Assembly: GCA_910579325.1 (NCBI GenBank) | Contig: CAJTTU010000003.1 | Span: 34,723 to 91,828 of the forward strand | Direction: 5' to 3' | Origin: an uncultured Lachnospiraceae bacterium | GTDB taxonomy: Bacteria > Bacillota > Clostridia > Lachnospirales > Lachnospiraceae | DNA: 57,106 nucleotides | In this document: positions 15,733 through 22,722 of the stretch, one piece after another | How positions within the stretch are numbered: position 1 is the stretch's first letter | Layout of the letters: the number at the start of each line of letters is the position of its first letter | Made by a program: the position numbers and the translations under genes | The notes under the pieces: generated by a model | What the model was told of the DNA's origin: nothing | What the model saw: the letters and a program-made list of their open reading frames with translations, nothing else | Databases searched by the model: none

Positions 15733-16700
15733 GCAAAATAACCGATCTCATCGAGCTGTGTCAAGGACATTCCGTTTACATACAGACCCACAATTTTCCG
15801 GACCCGGACGCCATCGCCACTGCCTTTGGCCTGCAAAAACTGTTGGAGGAATACGGCATAACATCCATCCTTTGTTATGACGGAAGGATTGACAAATTAA
15901 GCTCGTCCAAGATGCTGGACACCTTTCAGATTCAACTGTTTCCTTATGAGAGCCTTATCGCGAATATGAAGGAAAGCGATCCGATTATCTATGTGGACAC
16001 CCAAAAGCATGCGGGAAACGTAACAGATTTTGTGGGGGACGAGCTTGCCTGCATCGACCATCACCCTACCTTTGTCCCCATCGAATACCGGTATCAGGAT
16101 GTCCGCATTACCGGAGCCTGCGCCACTCTCATTGCAGAGTATTACGCCCTGCTGGGAAAGACGCCGGGGAAAGATGTGGCCACCGCGCTGCTTTACGGTC
16201 TGAAAATGGACACCCTGCAATTTACCCGGGGCGTCACGGAGCTGGACATTCGAATGTTCGGGTTTTTGTTCCCTTACTGCGATCAGGAAAAGCTGGCCGC
16301 CTTGGAGCGGAACAACATGGAATTTGCCGACCTGAAAGCTTACGGGGAAGCCATTGAAAATATCCGGATTTATGATAAAGTCGGCTTTTCCTGTATTTCC
16401 TTTTCCTGTCCGGACGCCCTGATCGCGATCCTGTCAGATTTCATTCTGTCCCTGATCGAGGTAGAGGTAGCGATTGTGTTCTCCTTCCGCGAAGACGGGG
16501 TAAAGCTGTCAGTCCGTTCCGAGGACCCGAAGGTCAACGCCGGGGAAATTCTTCACCGGACATTGCAGGACATCGGCAACGGGGGCGGCCACGCCACGAT
16601 GGGCGGCGGTTTCATCCCCGGAGCCCGGCTCGGAGAGCTGGGACGGTTCCCGGAAGACGCAATCCGGAATATGTTCCTGGACAGCCTGTCAAAGATGTAG
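15729..16700 (+). CDS. DHH-family phosphoesterase (NrnA/RecJ-like)
   Basis: 323 residues. N-terminal DHH domain with HNFPDPDAIATAF (metal-binding Asp residues), YVDTQ near residue 90 and the DHH motif in CIDHHPTF near 113. The C-terminal DHHA1 domain ends in GNGGGHATMGGGF, which binds the substrate phosphate. The layout matches NrnA-type oligoribonucleases / pAp phosphatases and related cyclic-dinucleotide phosphodiesterases, without membrane or PAS/GGDEF parts. TAGGAGG lies 12 bases before the ATG. The exact substrate is not predictable. Confidence 0.85.
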   Translation: MSKITDLIELCQGHSVYIQTHNFPDPDAIATAFGLQKLLEEYGITSILCYDGRIDKLSSSKMLDTFQIQLFPYESLIANMKESDPIIYVDTQKHAGNVTDFVGDELACIDHHPTFVPIEYRYQDVRITGACATLIAEYYALLGKTPGKDVATALLYGLKMDTLQFTRGVTELDIRMFGFLFPYCDQEKLAALERNNMEFADLKAYGEAIENIRIYDKVGFSCISFSCPDALIAILSDFILSLIEVEVAIVFSFREDGVKLSVRSEDPKVNAGEILHRTLQDIGNGGGHATMGGGFIPGARLGELGRFPEDAIRNMFLDSLSKM

Positions 16701-16807
16701 AAAGCCGGATGCATCATCATCTCTGACGGCCGCCGGCAAAAGACCCGCCAGACAGCGTAGAGCAGAATAAAATACAGGCCAGACAGCGTGAAAGGAGAAA
16801 AAACAAA

Positions 16808-17191
16808 ATGGATATAACTGAATTTTGGAAATACATCCTTGAACAGAACGAGGATAAAATCCGAACGTTTTTCCACAGGGACGGTTACGTAAACTGGCAC
16901 TGCACCAACGAACATTTCAGCGTAGAGGAATTTATCCGGGCAAATTGCGATTACCCCGGCGACTGGGCGGGAGAGGTGGAAAGAACGGAGGTCGTGAACG
17001 ACCTGATTATCACCGTCACCCATGTATACCCCAAGGACAGATCCTCTTCCTTTCACGTGACTTCATTTTTCAGAATGGAAGACGATAAAATAAAGTCTGT
17101 CGATGAATATTGGGCGGACGACGGCGAAGCGCCTGAATGGAGAAAGCAGATGGGGATTGGGAAGCGGATTCATAGCAATTATAACCCGTAG
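16808..17191 (+). CDS. NTF2/SnoaL-like small protein
   Basis: 127 residues with the alpha+beta cone pattern of the NTF2-like superfamily: N-terminal helices (FWKYILEQNEDKIRTFF), NWHCTNEHFSVEEFIRANCDYPG, then strands VVNDLIITVTHVYP and SFHVTSFFRMEDDKI, ending in VDEYWADDGEAPEWR. AAAGGAG precedes the start by about 11 bases. Such stand-alone proteins have unknown ligands. It stands alone after the DHH gene with a 107-base gap, probably in the same transcript. Confidence 0.7.
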   Translation: MDITEFWKYILEQNEDKIRTFFHRDGYVNWHCTNEHFSVEEFIRANCDYPGDWAGEVERTEVVNDLIITVTHVYPKDRSSSFHVTSFFRMEDDKIKSVDEYWADDGEAPEWRKQMGIGKRIHSNYNP

Positions 17192-17397
17192 CGACCAATT
17201 CCAAATAGTAAAATCTTTGAGTGAAAAAGCACAGGCAGGAGGGATACGATGACCTGCGGACTGACAAGACACAGGATGCGGTTTCAGCATTTAAGGCGTT
17301 CATACGCAGGAGATTGTTGGATGATAACAAGCATATTTAGCCGGGAAGCAAAATTCGAAACTTTGATTTCAGCCAGGGCTTTTTTCGTTAGAGAATA
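17192..17397 (+). other. Gap with a possible decayed coding remnant
   Basis: Two overlapping plus-strand frames together read like one small soluble protein end: QIVKSLSEKAQAGG in one frame, then YDDLRTDKTQDAVSAFKAF to a TAG at about 17340 in the next. There is no start signal and no family I can name. Otherwise the gap shows nothing. Confidence 0.25.
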
Positions 17398-17504
17398 TTC
17401 TACTGATACGGCTCATACGCGTCAATATTAATATCCTCAAAGGTCCCCATACTGTTATACACCGCCAGCGCCATATCAGACAGGGGCATCAGCATCAATC
17501 CGCA
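17398..17504 (-). pseudogene. Duplicated 3' end of cobT
   Basis: About 105 bases match the last 34 codons of cobT (21506-21612) in the same orientation, still ending in the cobT TAG. Six codons differ and five of the differences are synonymous (GAC/GAT, GCG/GCA, CCC/CCT, TTG/CTG, GGA/GGT; one Phe to Ser). This points to a separately evolving cobT allele rather than decay. The similarity stops sharply near 17504. The two copies are direct repeats around a 4.1-kb segment. Confidence 0.85.
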
Positions 17505-18507
17505 GCGACAGCCAGAGATAAAACACCTCCTCCTGATTCTTAAAATCCGCCCCCGTCAGTTCCCGCAGACGGCCCAGCCGGTATTTCAGCGTATTCAAAT
17601 GAACATGCAAAAGGCCCGCCGTGTCCCTCTGGCTGCAGCCCGTTCCCACATAGGCCCGCAGCGTCTCAAACAGTTCCGTATCATTCTCCCCGTCATATTT
17701 TTTCAGGATTTCCAACGCCGGATGGAGCAAATGAGCCGACATCTCATCCTCCTTAAGCGTCCGAAGCAGATAGGGCAGAGCCAGATCCCGGCAGCGGCGC
17801 AGACCAGGCCCGGCAGAAGCGTTCAAGGCAAACAAGGCCTGCCTGTAAGCGACAGAAAGCCTGCCGTAATTCTGTACTGGCATGGAAATCCCCAAAGCGA
17901 CGGCAGAAGCCTCCACTCTGCTGAAAATCAGCCGGACAATCTCACTCTCGGCAGCGGCCGCCGTTAAAATGGCCACACGTCCCTCATACTCACAGGCAAC
18001 GCATGGCACATTCAAGAGCCGGATTTCGTTGATCAGCATTTTATGCAGCGTATAATTCCGAATAGAAACACTGTGAAAAATCATCAGGACAGCATTCCCG
18101 CCGTCACCGATCCCGGCTGCGAATTTCTCTACCACGGCCGGCGCCAGCGCCTCCCCCGCCAAAAGGCTTGTAAAAACCGAATATCTGGACTGACGCAGTG
18201 AAGACCTGTCCGCAAATTCCGCCGCGTCAACACAGCACCGGGACAAAAGAGGCTCCAGACACAGACATACCGGGATCTGTCCGGTATTTTCAGGAAATGC
18301 CATAAGAAAACCCAGCCGTTCCCCATCCTGGCAAAAATACATGGCGACACACCCAATTTCATTCGTATCTTTAATAGAAAGATGCTGGGGACGATCGCTC
18401 AAATCATGGGAGACCTTCCCCTCATCGTCCACGATAATTCCCCCAATCCCTGTAAAGCCCAGCCTTTTCTGGCTGATTATATTCATAATATCCACCGTCA
18501 ATATCAA
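17476..18507 (-). CDS. PucR/CdaR-type regulator, C-terminal part (frameshifted gene)
   Basis: 343-codon frame holding the C-terminal two thirds of a PucR/CdaR-like transcription regulator. A GGDEF-like middle region leads to a C-terminal helix-turn-helix (CSQRDTAGLLHVHLNTLKYR, then LGRLRELTGADF) that is the family hallmark. The N-terminal third lies in the overlapping frame 18422-18892, so the gene appears split by one frameshift near 18470-18490. The last eight codons and the stop lie inside the duplicated cobT fragment, so its 3' end was formed by that junction. It is divergent from the second UroD-like gene at 19362, which it may regulate. Confidence 0.75.
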   Translation of the reverse strand: MILTVDIMNIISQKRLGFTGIGGIIVDDEGKVSHDLSDRPQHLSIKDTNEIGCVAMYFCQDGERLGFLMAFPENTGQIPVCLCLEPLLSRCCVDAAEFADRSSLRQSRYSVFTSLLAGEALAPAVVEKFAAGIGDGGNAVLMIFHSVSIRNYTLHKMLINEIRLLNVPCVACEYEGRVAILTAAAAESEIVRLIFSRVEASAVALGISMPVQNYGRLSVAYRQALFALNASAGPGLRRCRDLALPYLLRTLKEDEMSAHLLHPALEILKKYDGENDTELFETLRAYVGTGCSQRDTAGLLHVHLNTLKYRLGRLRELTGADFKNQEEVFYLWLSLRIDADAPV

Positions 18508-18892
18508 ACACGAAAAGCGCGCAGTCCAGAACTTCCCCCATCATCTCCGCCATTTCTTTTAAAGGACAATGCCGGGCAGCGGCCAAAAACAGTTTCTGTT
18601 CAAACTCGGCATAGAAATCAAAGGCTGACAGCACGTCATTCAGCAATTCTTCATAATCCGCGCCCCAGCAGATCATCTGATTTTCCCCGTTTGCCAACAG
18701 CAGCGCCTGCCCATAACGGGGATCCTGATAATACCCCTGCGCCTCGCCCAGATAAATATATTCCAAAGAAAACTGCTGATGGGAAGCGGAAAGAAAGCGT
18801 ACCCCTTTGATAGACATGGTATCATGGAGAATATGGCACTCCGGCCGATACCGCTCCAGGTATTTCGCGATAAGAGACATGCTCAGCTTCAT
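18422..18892 (-). CDS. PucR/CdaR-type regulator, N-terminal part (frameshifted gene)
   Basis: 156 codons from ATG 18892, with GGGAGGAGG 6 bases upstream. The N-terminus MKLSMSLIAKYLERYRPE and the domain up to LFVFDIDGG match the sensor region of clostridial CdaR/PucR-like regulators. Beyond residue about 133 the frame gives nonsense, while the +1 frame (NIISQKRLGFTG and onwards) continues the domain. Joined, the two parts give about 470 residues, the usual family length. Programmed frameshifting, a sequencing error or true inactivation are all possible. Confidence 0.65.
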   Translation of the reverse strand: MKLSMSLIAKYLERYRPECHILHDTMSIKGVRFLSASHQQFSLEYIYLGEAQGYYQDPRYGQALLLANGENQMICWGADYEELLNDVLSAFDFYAEFEQKLFLAAARHCPLKEMAEMMGEVLDCALFVFDIDGGYYEYNQPEKAGLYRDWGNYRGR

Positions 18893-18920
18893 TTTCTCCT
18901 CCTCCCAAAGCACTTCTAAT

Positions 18921-19122
18921 TCAGTTCCGCAACTCCCCTTCCAAGCCCCCTGAATCTGGGAGAATTTCCTGTCGCAGATGCGTCAGTAAATCCTCCCTCG
19001 CTATGAGCACTTAGGGTCTGTTCTTTAGACCCTTACGTGCGATGCATGGCAAATAGTTAGCGGCTGTTCTTTAGCCGCTTACTATTTTCCAGGGGCTTGT
19101 CCGGTCCGTTGCTGTTTTTCAT
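18921..19122. repeat. Dispersed hairpin repeat, copy B (best preserved)
   Basis: About 200 bp. The left end is AGTTCCGCAACTCCCCTTCC and the right end CCGTTGCTGTTTTTCAT. The ends form an imperfect inverted repeat (GCAAC...CAAGCCCC against GGGGCTTG...GTTGC). Three internal hairpins: GGGAGAATTT/AAATCCTCCC (18958-18997), AGGGTCT/AGACCCT (19013-19033), and AATAGTTAGCGGCT/AGCCGCTTACTATT (about 19053-19085). The last two share the loop GTTCTTT. On the minus strand it lies just upstream of the PucR-type gene. Confidence 0.8.
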
Positions 19123-19224
19123 AATTCATTTGACACCACCATGCCCTCACCCTATCGGGATATATATGTCTAAAACAGACAACTGATTTTTTCTTTCCCA
19201 CATATAAATCGTATTTCACAGACA

Positions 19225-19254
19225 TAGACACCAGCCTCTCTGTCCGTTTATAAT
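19225..19254 (+). promoter_or_regulatory. Putative sigma-A promoter of the second UroD-like gene
   Basis: TAGACA (19225-19230), an 18-base spacer and a perfect TATAAT (19249-19254), about 100 bases before the start codon at 19362. Confidence 0.6.
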
Positions 19255-19361
19255 ATCAACATCTTCATTATAACACGAATTTATCAATGGTTACAATGCG
19301 CATTTTAAAACCGGAAAGCAAAACAGACAATCATACGAATAATTGCAGGAGGATTTTTATT

Positions 19362-20402
19362 ATGGCTCAAAACAACAAACCCGCCTTCGATTTCAAGGCA
19401 AATTACCTGAATTTCCTGAACCACAAACCTACCGCCTTTATCCCCAATTCCTTTACGGGAAACAAAATCCTGGGCTTCGGAGCAATCAACGGCCCCGCCA
19501 TCGAAAAAGGGGAGCAATTTGGCAGCTGCTTAGATGGTTTCGGCCTGAAATGGGAATATCCGGCCAGCGGCGGCGGCGCAGCCATTCCCGACTGCAAATG
19601 CATTCTCCTTGAAGACATTACGGAGTGGCGGGAAAAAATCAAAATTCCCAATCCGGCGGAATATAACTGGAAAGCCGATTATGAAATGGAATGTAAAATG
19701 CTGGGCGAACCGGACAGGGAACACGAGGTGGTTGACTTTGGATTCGGGAACGGCGTATTTGAACGGCTGGCCGCTTTGATGGGCTTTGAAGGCGCATTGA
19801 TCGCCATGGCGGAAGACCCGGAGGAAGTGGATGCGTTTTTTGAGGCGCTGACCGACTACAAAGTGGCTGCACTGGACTACATTATCGATGCATACCATCC
19901 GGATACCGTCACTTATTATGACGACGTGGCTACGGAGCGGGCGCTGTTTATGTCTCCTGCCGCCTACCATACCCTGATCAAACCTCACCACAAACGCTTT
20001 GCCCAGGAATGCCTGAAACGAGGAATTACACCGATTTACCACTGCTGCGGCCATGCGGAGGACATTGTAGAAGATATGATCGACTGCGGATGGGCAGCAT
20101 GGACTTCCGTCCAGCCGGTAAACGATATCTGCCGTCTCATCGAAACCTACGGCGACCGCTTCAGCTTTATCGGCGGCTATGACACCACCGGCCCTGCAGG
20201 CAGAGCGGAAACCGCCCAGGAAGTGGTAGACGAAGAAATCCGCCGCTGCCTGGACACCTACGGCAAATACCACAAAGCCTACTGCTTCTTCGGTTTCCGC
20301 TACGCCAATTCCACCGACCCCCAGGTTCAGGGACAGATTATGGGAGCGATTGCGAAGACAGCGATTGAATATGGGTTTCAGCTGTTGGGGGGAGGAAAAT
20401 AG
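19362..20402 (+). CDS. UroD-family corrinoid methyltransferase-like protein
   Basis: 346 residues from ATG 19362, preceded by CAGGAGG 10 bases upstream; the frame is open 25 codons further without a signal. UroD superfamily fold with the zinc-ligand motif HCCGH (about residue 230) in the position of HxCG in MtaA/CmuA-type methyltransferases, followed by SVQPVND and FIGGYDTTGP. A Cys in KAYCFFGFRY near the C-terminus could be the third ligand. The UroD Arg residues for porphyrin carboxylates are not obvious, so methyl transfer with a corrinoid partner is likelier than decarboxylation. No carrier gene is adjacent. The divergent PucR-type gene is the probable regulator. Confidence 0.75.
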   Translation: MAQNNKPAFDFKANYLNFLNHKPTAFIPNSFTGNKILGFGAINGPAIEKGEQFGSCLDGFGLKWEYPASGGGAAIPDCKCILLEDITEWREKIKIPNPAEYNWKADYEMECKMLGEPDREHEVVDFGFGNGVFERLAALMGFEGALIAMAEDPEEVDAFFEALTDYKVAALDYIIDAYHPDTVTYYDDVATERALFMSPAAYHTLIKPHHKRFAQECLKRGITPIYHCCGHAEDIVEDMIDCGWAAWTSVQPVNDICRLIETYGDRFSFIGGYDTTGPAGRAETAQEVVDEEIRRCLDTYGKYHKAYCFFGFRYANSTDPQVQGQIMGAIAKTAIEYGFQLLGGGK

Positions 20403-20431
20403 AGTATAAAATTTCAAACTAAATTTCAAAC

Positions 20432-20466
20432 AAATACCCCCGGAAATGATCTCCGGGGGTATTTTC
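20432..20466 (+). terminator. Intrinsic terminator after UroD-like gene
   Basis: AATACCCCCGGA pairs with TCCGGGGGTATT around an AATGATC loop and runs into TTTTC. The flanking A-run makes it potentially bidirectional with the convergent Rpn-type gene. Confidence 0.85.
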
Positions 20467-20497
20467 ATATTGCGTCATTCTACTCGATGAGTGATCG

Positions 20498-21358
20498 CTA
20501 CAAAGATACTTTGTCATTTTGCAGGCTTAAAAGTTCGTCTTCAGTCAGCCCCGTAACCTTCATTATTCTTACAAAATCAATACCTTCGGCTAACATAGAT
20601 TTAACCATCTCAATCGTTCTTTCTTTAGCCTTCTGATTCCCATATTCAATCTTTTCTTTCTCATATAATTGCCCTAACTGCGTCATATTGATTTTCCTCC
20701 TGATCTGATTCAGATATTTTCTGTCAATGAATTTATCGCTTGCGACAATTACACCGGACAGAGTAAATATTCGCTGTTCCTCGTCCGGTATCTGCTCCGC
20801 CAGGTCTATCACTTTCTCCAGCATTTCCTGCTTTCCTTGGGAACCGGAAATCGTCAGAGGCAGGATAACCAGCCTCATCAGGTCATCATCTTCAAGCGGT
20901 ATGCCAGATTGAACTTTCCGGTAAATGATATCAAATGCCGCTTTGCCGTCAATATGGGACAGAAAGGCCTGCTCCATGCGAAGCGTAATGCAATTGGTTT
21001 CAAAGGTTGATTCCGCATTTTTTACGTCGCCGGTATAAATGACAACCAGGCGCAAATGAAAATCATCTTCTCCCGGATAGTATTTTTCCATAACCCTCGC
21101 AATATAATTCAGATATTTTATCTTATTCCGTTTTTTAAATTCCGCTTCGTAATCAACAATAGCATAGGTTCCGTCTTCCAGCAGAAACAGATTGTCGATA
21201 TCTTTTTCATTTGCTGAAATTTTGGGCAGATTCGTTGGAAGCAGTGCCCTGATTGGCGGGAGATTGATTCCATATGCCGCAAAGCTTTTTTCTTTGTAGG
21301 TCTGGCTAAGAACCTTAAACAGTATATCCTTATTCTGATATGCAATTCCTTCCGACAT
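20498..21358 (-). CDS. Rpn-family recombination-promoting nuclease / PD-(D/E)XK protein
   Basis: 286 residues if the ATG at 21358 is used, which has GGAG 6-7 bases upstream; two further in-frame ATGs lie at 21361 and 21370. The N-terminal third carries a PD-(D/E)XK-like core (DNLFLLEDG, AIVDYEAEFKK, YLNYIARV), typical of the Rpn/YhgA group often labelled transposase. The C-terminal part is helical and ends in a charged segment (GLTEDELLSLQND). Rpn proteins of E. coli promote RecA-independent recombination. The gene lies next to the cobT 3' end and inside the segment bounded by cobT repeats. It is AT-richer than its neighbours, which suggests transfer. Confidence 0.75.
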   Translation of the reverse strand: MSEGIAYQNKDILFKVLSQTYKEKSFAAYGINLPPIRALLPTNLPKISANEKDIDNLFLLEDGTYAIVDYEAEFKKRNKIKYLNYIARVMEKYYPGEDDFHLRLVVIYTGDVKNAESTFETNCITLRMEQAFLSHIDGKAAFDIIYRKVQSGIPLEDDDLMRLVILPLTISGSQGKQEMLEKVIDLAEQIPDEEQRIFTLSGVIVASDKFIDRKYLNQIRRKINMTQLGQLYEKEKIEYGNQKAKERTIEMVKSMLAEGIDFVRIMKVTGLTEDELLSLQNDKVSL

Positions 21359-21507
21359 CATGTTCTCCATATCAATTCTAGTTAAGTTAGGGATATGTTT
21401 TCAGATCATTATGAAAATTCCTCTTTCTATAATTATAACATGAGACTGAGAATATGTCAGTTCCAAAATGGAAACAAATTATTTTCCCAAAAAATCCCTA
21501 TCACCTT

Positions 21508-22563
21508 CTACTGATACGGCTCATACGCATCAATATTAATATCCTCAAAGGTCCCCATACTGTTATACACCGCCAGTGCCATATCAAACAGAGGCATCAG
21601 CATCAGACCGCCGCTGCCTTCGCCCAGATGCATGCCGCAGGTGAGGAACGGCGTCATTTCAAGGGCTTCCAGCAGCAGATGCCCTGCCGGTTCTTTAGAT
21701 ACATGGGAGGGCATAATATAATCCCGCACCCTCGGGTCAATCCGCACGGCCGTCAGAGCGGCCACCGCCGATATCACGCCGTCTACCACAACGGGCAGGC
21801 CGCAGGCCGCTCCGCCGATATACAATCCGGCCATACCGGCAATCTCATATCCCCCCACATGACTTAAGATATCGATAGGGTCTTCCCTGTCCATACTGCC
21901 GCTGTGGAAATCCAGCACCCGCTTAATCACCTGAATCTTTTTCTCCAGCCCCTGGTCTGTCAGGCCGGAGCCTCTGCCGGTCACCGTCTCCACGGATTCC
22001 CCCAGCATTACCGCCGCCATAGCGCTTGTGGCAGTGGTATTGCCCACGCCCATCTCGCCGGTACAGACGATTTGATAGCCCTTTTGTTTCAGCTCCTCCA
22101 CCATCTGAATGCCGACTTCAATGCCTTTTACCGCCTGCTCCCTGGTCATGGCGCATCCTTTTGCCATGTTTTCGGTTCCGTAGGCGATTTTCCGGTTAAT
22201 GATTTTCGTATCCTGGGCCACGCCGATATCCACGGGAAATACATCCACGCCGGCCCGCCGTGCCATAATGCTGGCGCTGGCCTCCATGGTCATGAAATTT
22301 TCCGCCACAATGGCCGTCACCTCCACCGGCGACTGGCTGACCCCTTCCTCCAGCACGCCGTGGTCGGCGCACATAATCACCAGCGCCTTTTTATCCAGCC
22401 TCACGTCGCTGGTTCCGAACATCCCCGCAATCCGGGCTGTCTCCGTCTCCAGCTTGCCCAGGCTGTACAGGGGCTTGCCGATGCTGTCCCACCGTTCCTT
22501 GCAGCGGGCAATCGCCGCTTGATCCAATGGTTTTATCGCCTCCAGAGCCTGTTTCAAATTCAT
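21508..22563 (-). CDS. cobT: Nicotinate-nucleotide:dimethylbenzimidazole phosphoribosyltransferase
   Basis: 351 residues, normal length. Seen are MCADHGVLEEGVSQSP near the N-terminus, TGEMGVGNTTATSA in mid-protein and HLGEGSGGLM near residue 317, which contains the catalytic Glu of the CobT family. It activates the lower-ligand base to alpha-ribazole phosphate. CAGGAAAGAGGAA precedes the ATG. It is the last gene of the cbiD operon, about 160 bases beyond cbiA. Its final 105 bases are repeated at 17398-17504. Confidence 0.95.
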   Translation of the reverse strand: MNLKQALEAIKPLDQAAIARCKERWDSIGKPLYSLGKLETETARIAGMFGTSDVRLDKKALVIMCADHGVLEEGVSQSPVEVTAIVAENFMTMEASASIMARRAGVDVFPVDIGVAQDTKIINRKIAYGTENMAKGCAMTREQAVKGIEVGIQMVEELKQKGYQIVCTGEMGVGNTTATSAMAAVMLGESVETVTGRGSGLTDQGLEKKIQVIKRVLDFHSGSMDREDPIDILSHVGGYEIAGMAGLYIGGAACGLPVVVDGVISAVAALTAVRIDPRVRDYIMPSHVSKEPAGHLLLEALEMTPFLTCGMHLGEGSGGLMLMPLFDMALAVYNSMGTFEDINIDAYEPYQ

Positions 22564-22722
22564 CGTTAATTCCTCTTTCCTGATATACTTACACTACTGA
22601 CCAGTCAATTCCATCCCAACCGCATTCCATATATTTTAAATATACTTTCTATTATCCGGTACATTGTGTACTGCCCGGCCTTTCGTATTTTTGACATCAA
22701 CGCACAAAGAAAATGTCTCATT
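22564..22722 (-). other. cbiA-cobT intergenic spacer
   Basis: 159 bases, longer than other gaps in this operon. I see no terminator or riboswitch in it, so cobT is probably co-transcribed with cbiA. Confidence 0.3.

Noticed and set aside
15183..15836. A 217-codon minus-strand frame across 15.2-15.8 kb
   Set aside because: Its composition (many Ser, Arg, Trp, Met) is poor, and it conflicts with the plus-strand frame that has GC-rich third positions and an ATGA overlap with the DHH gene.
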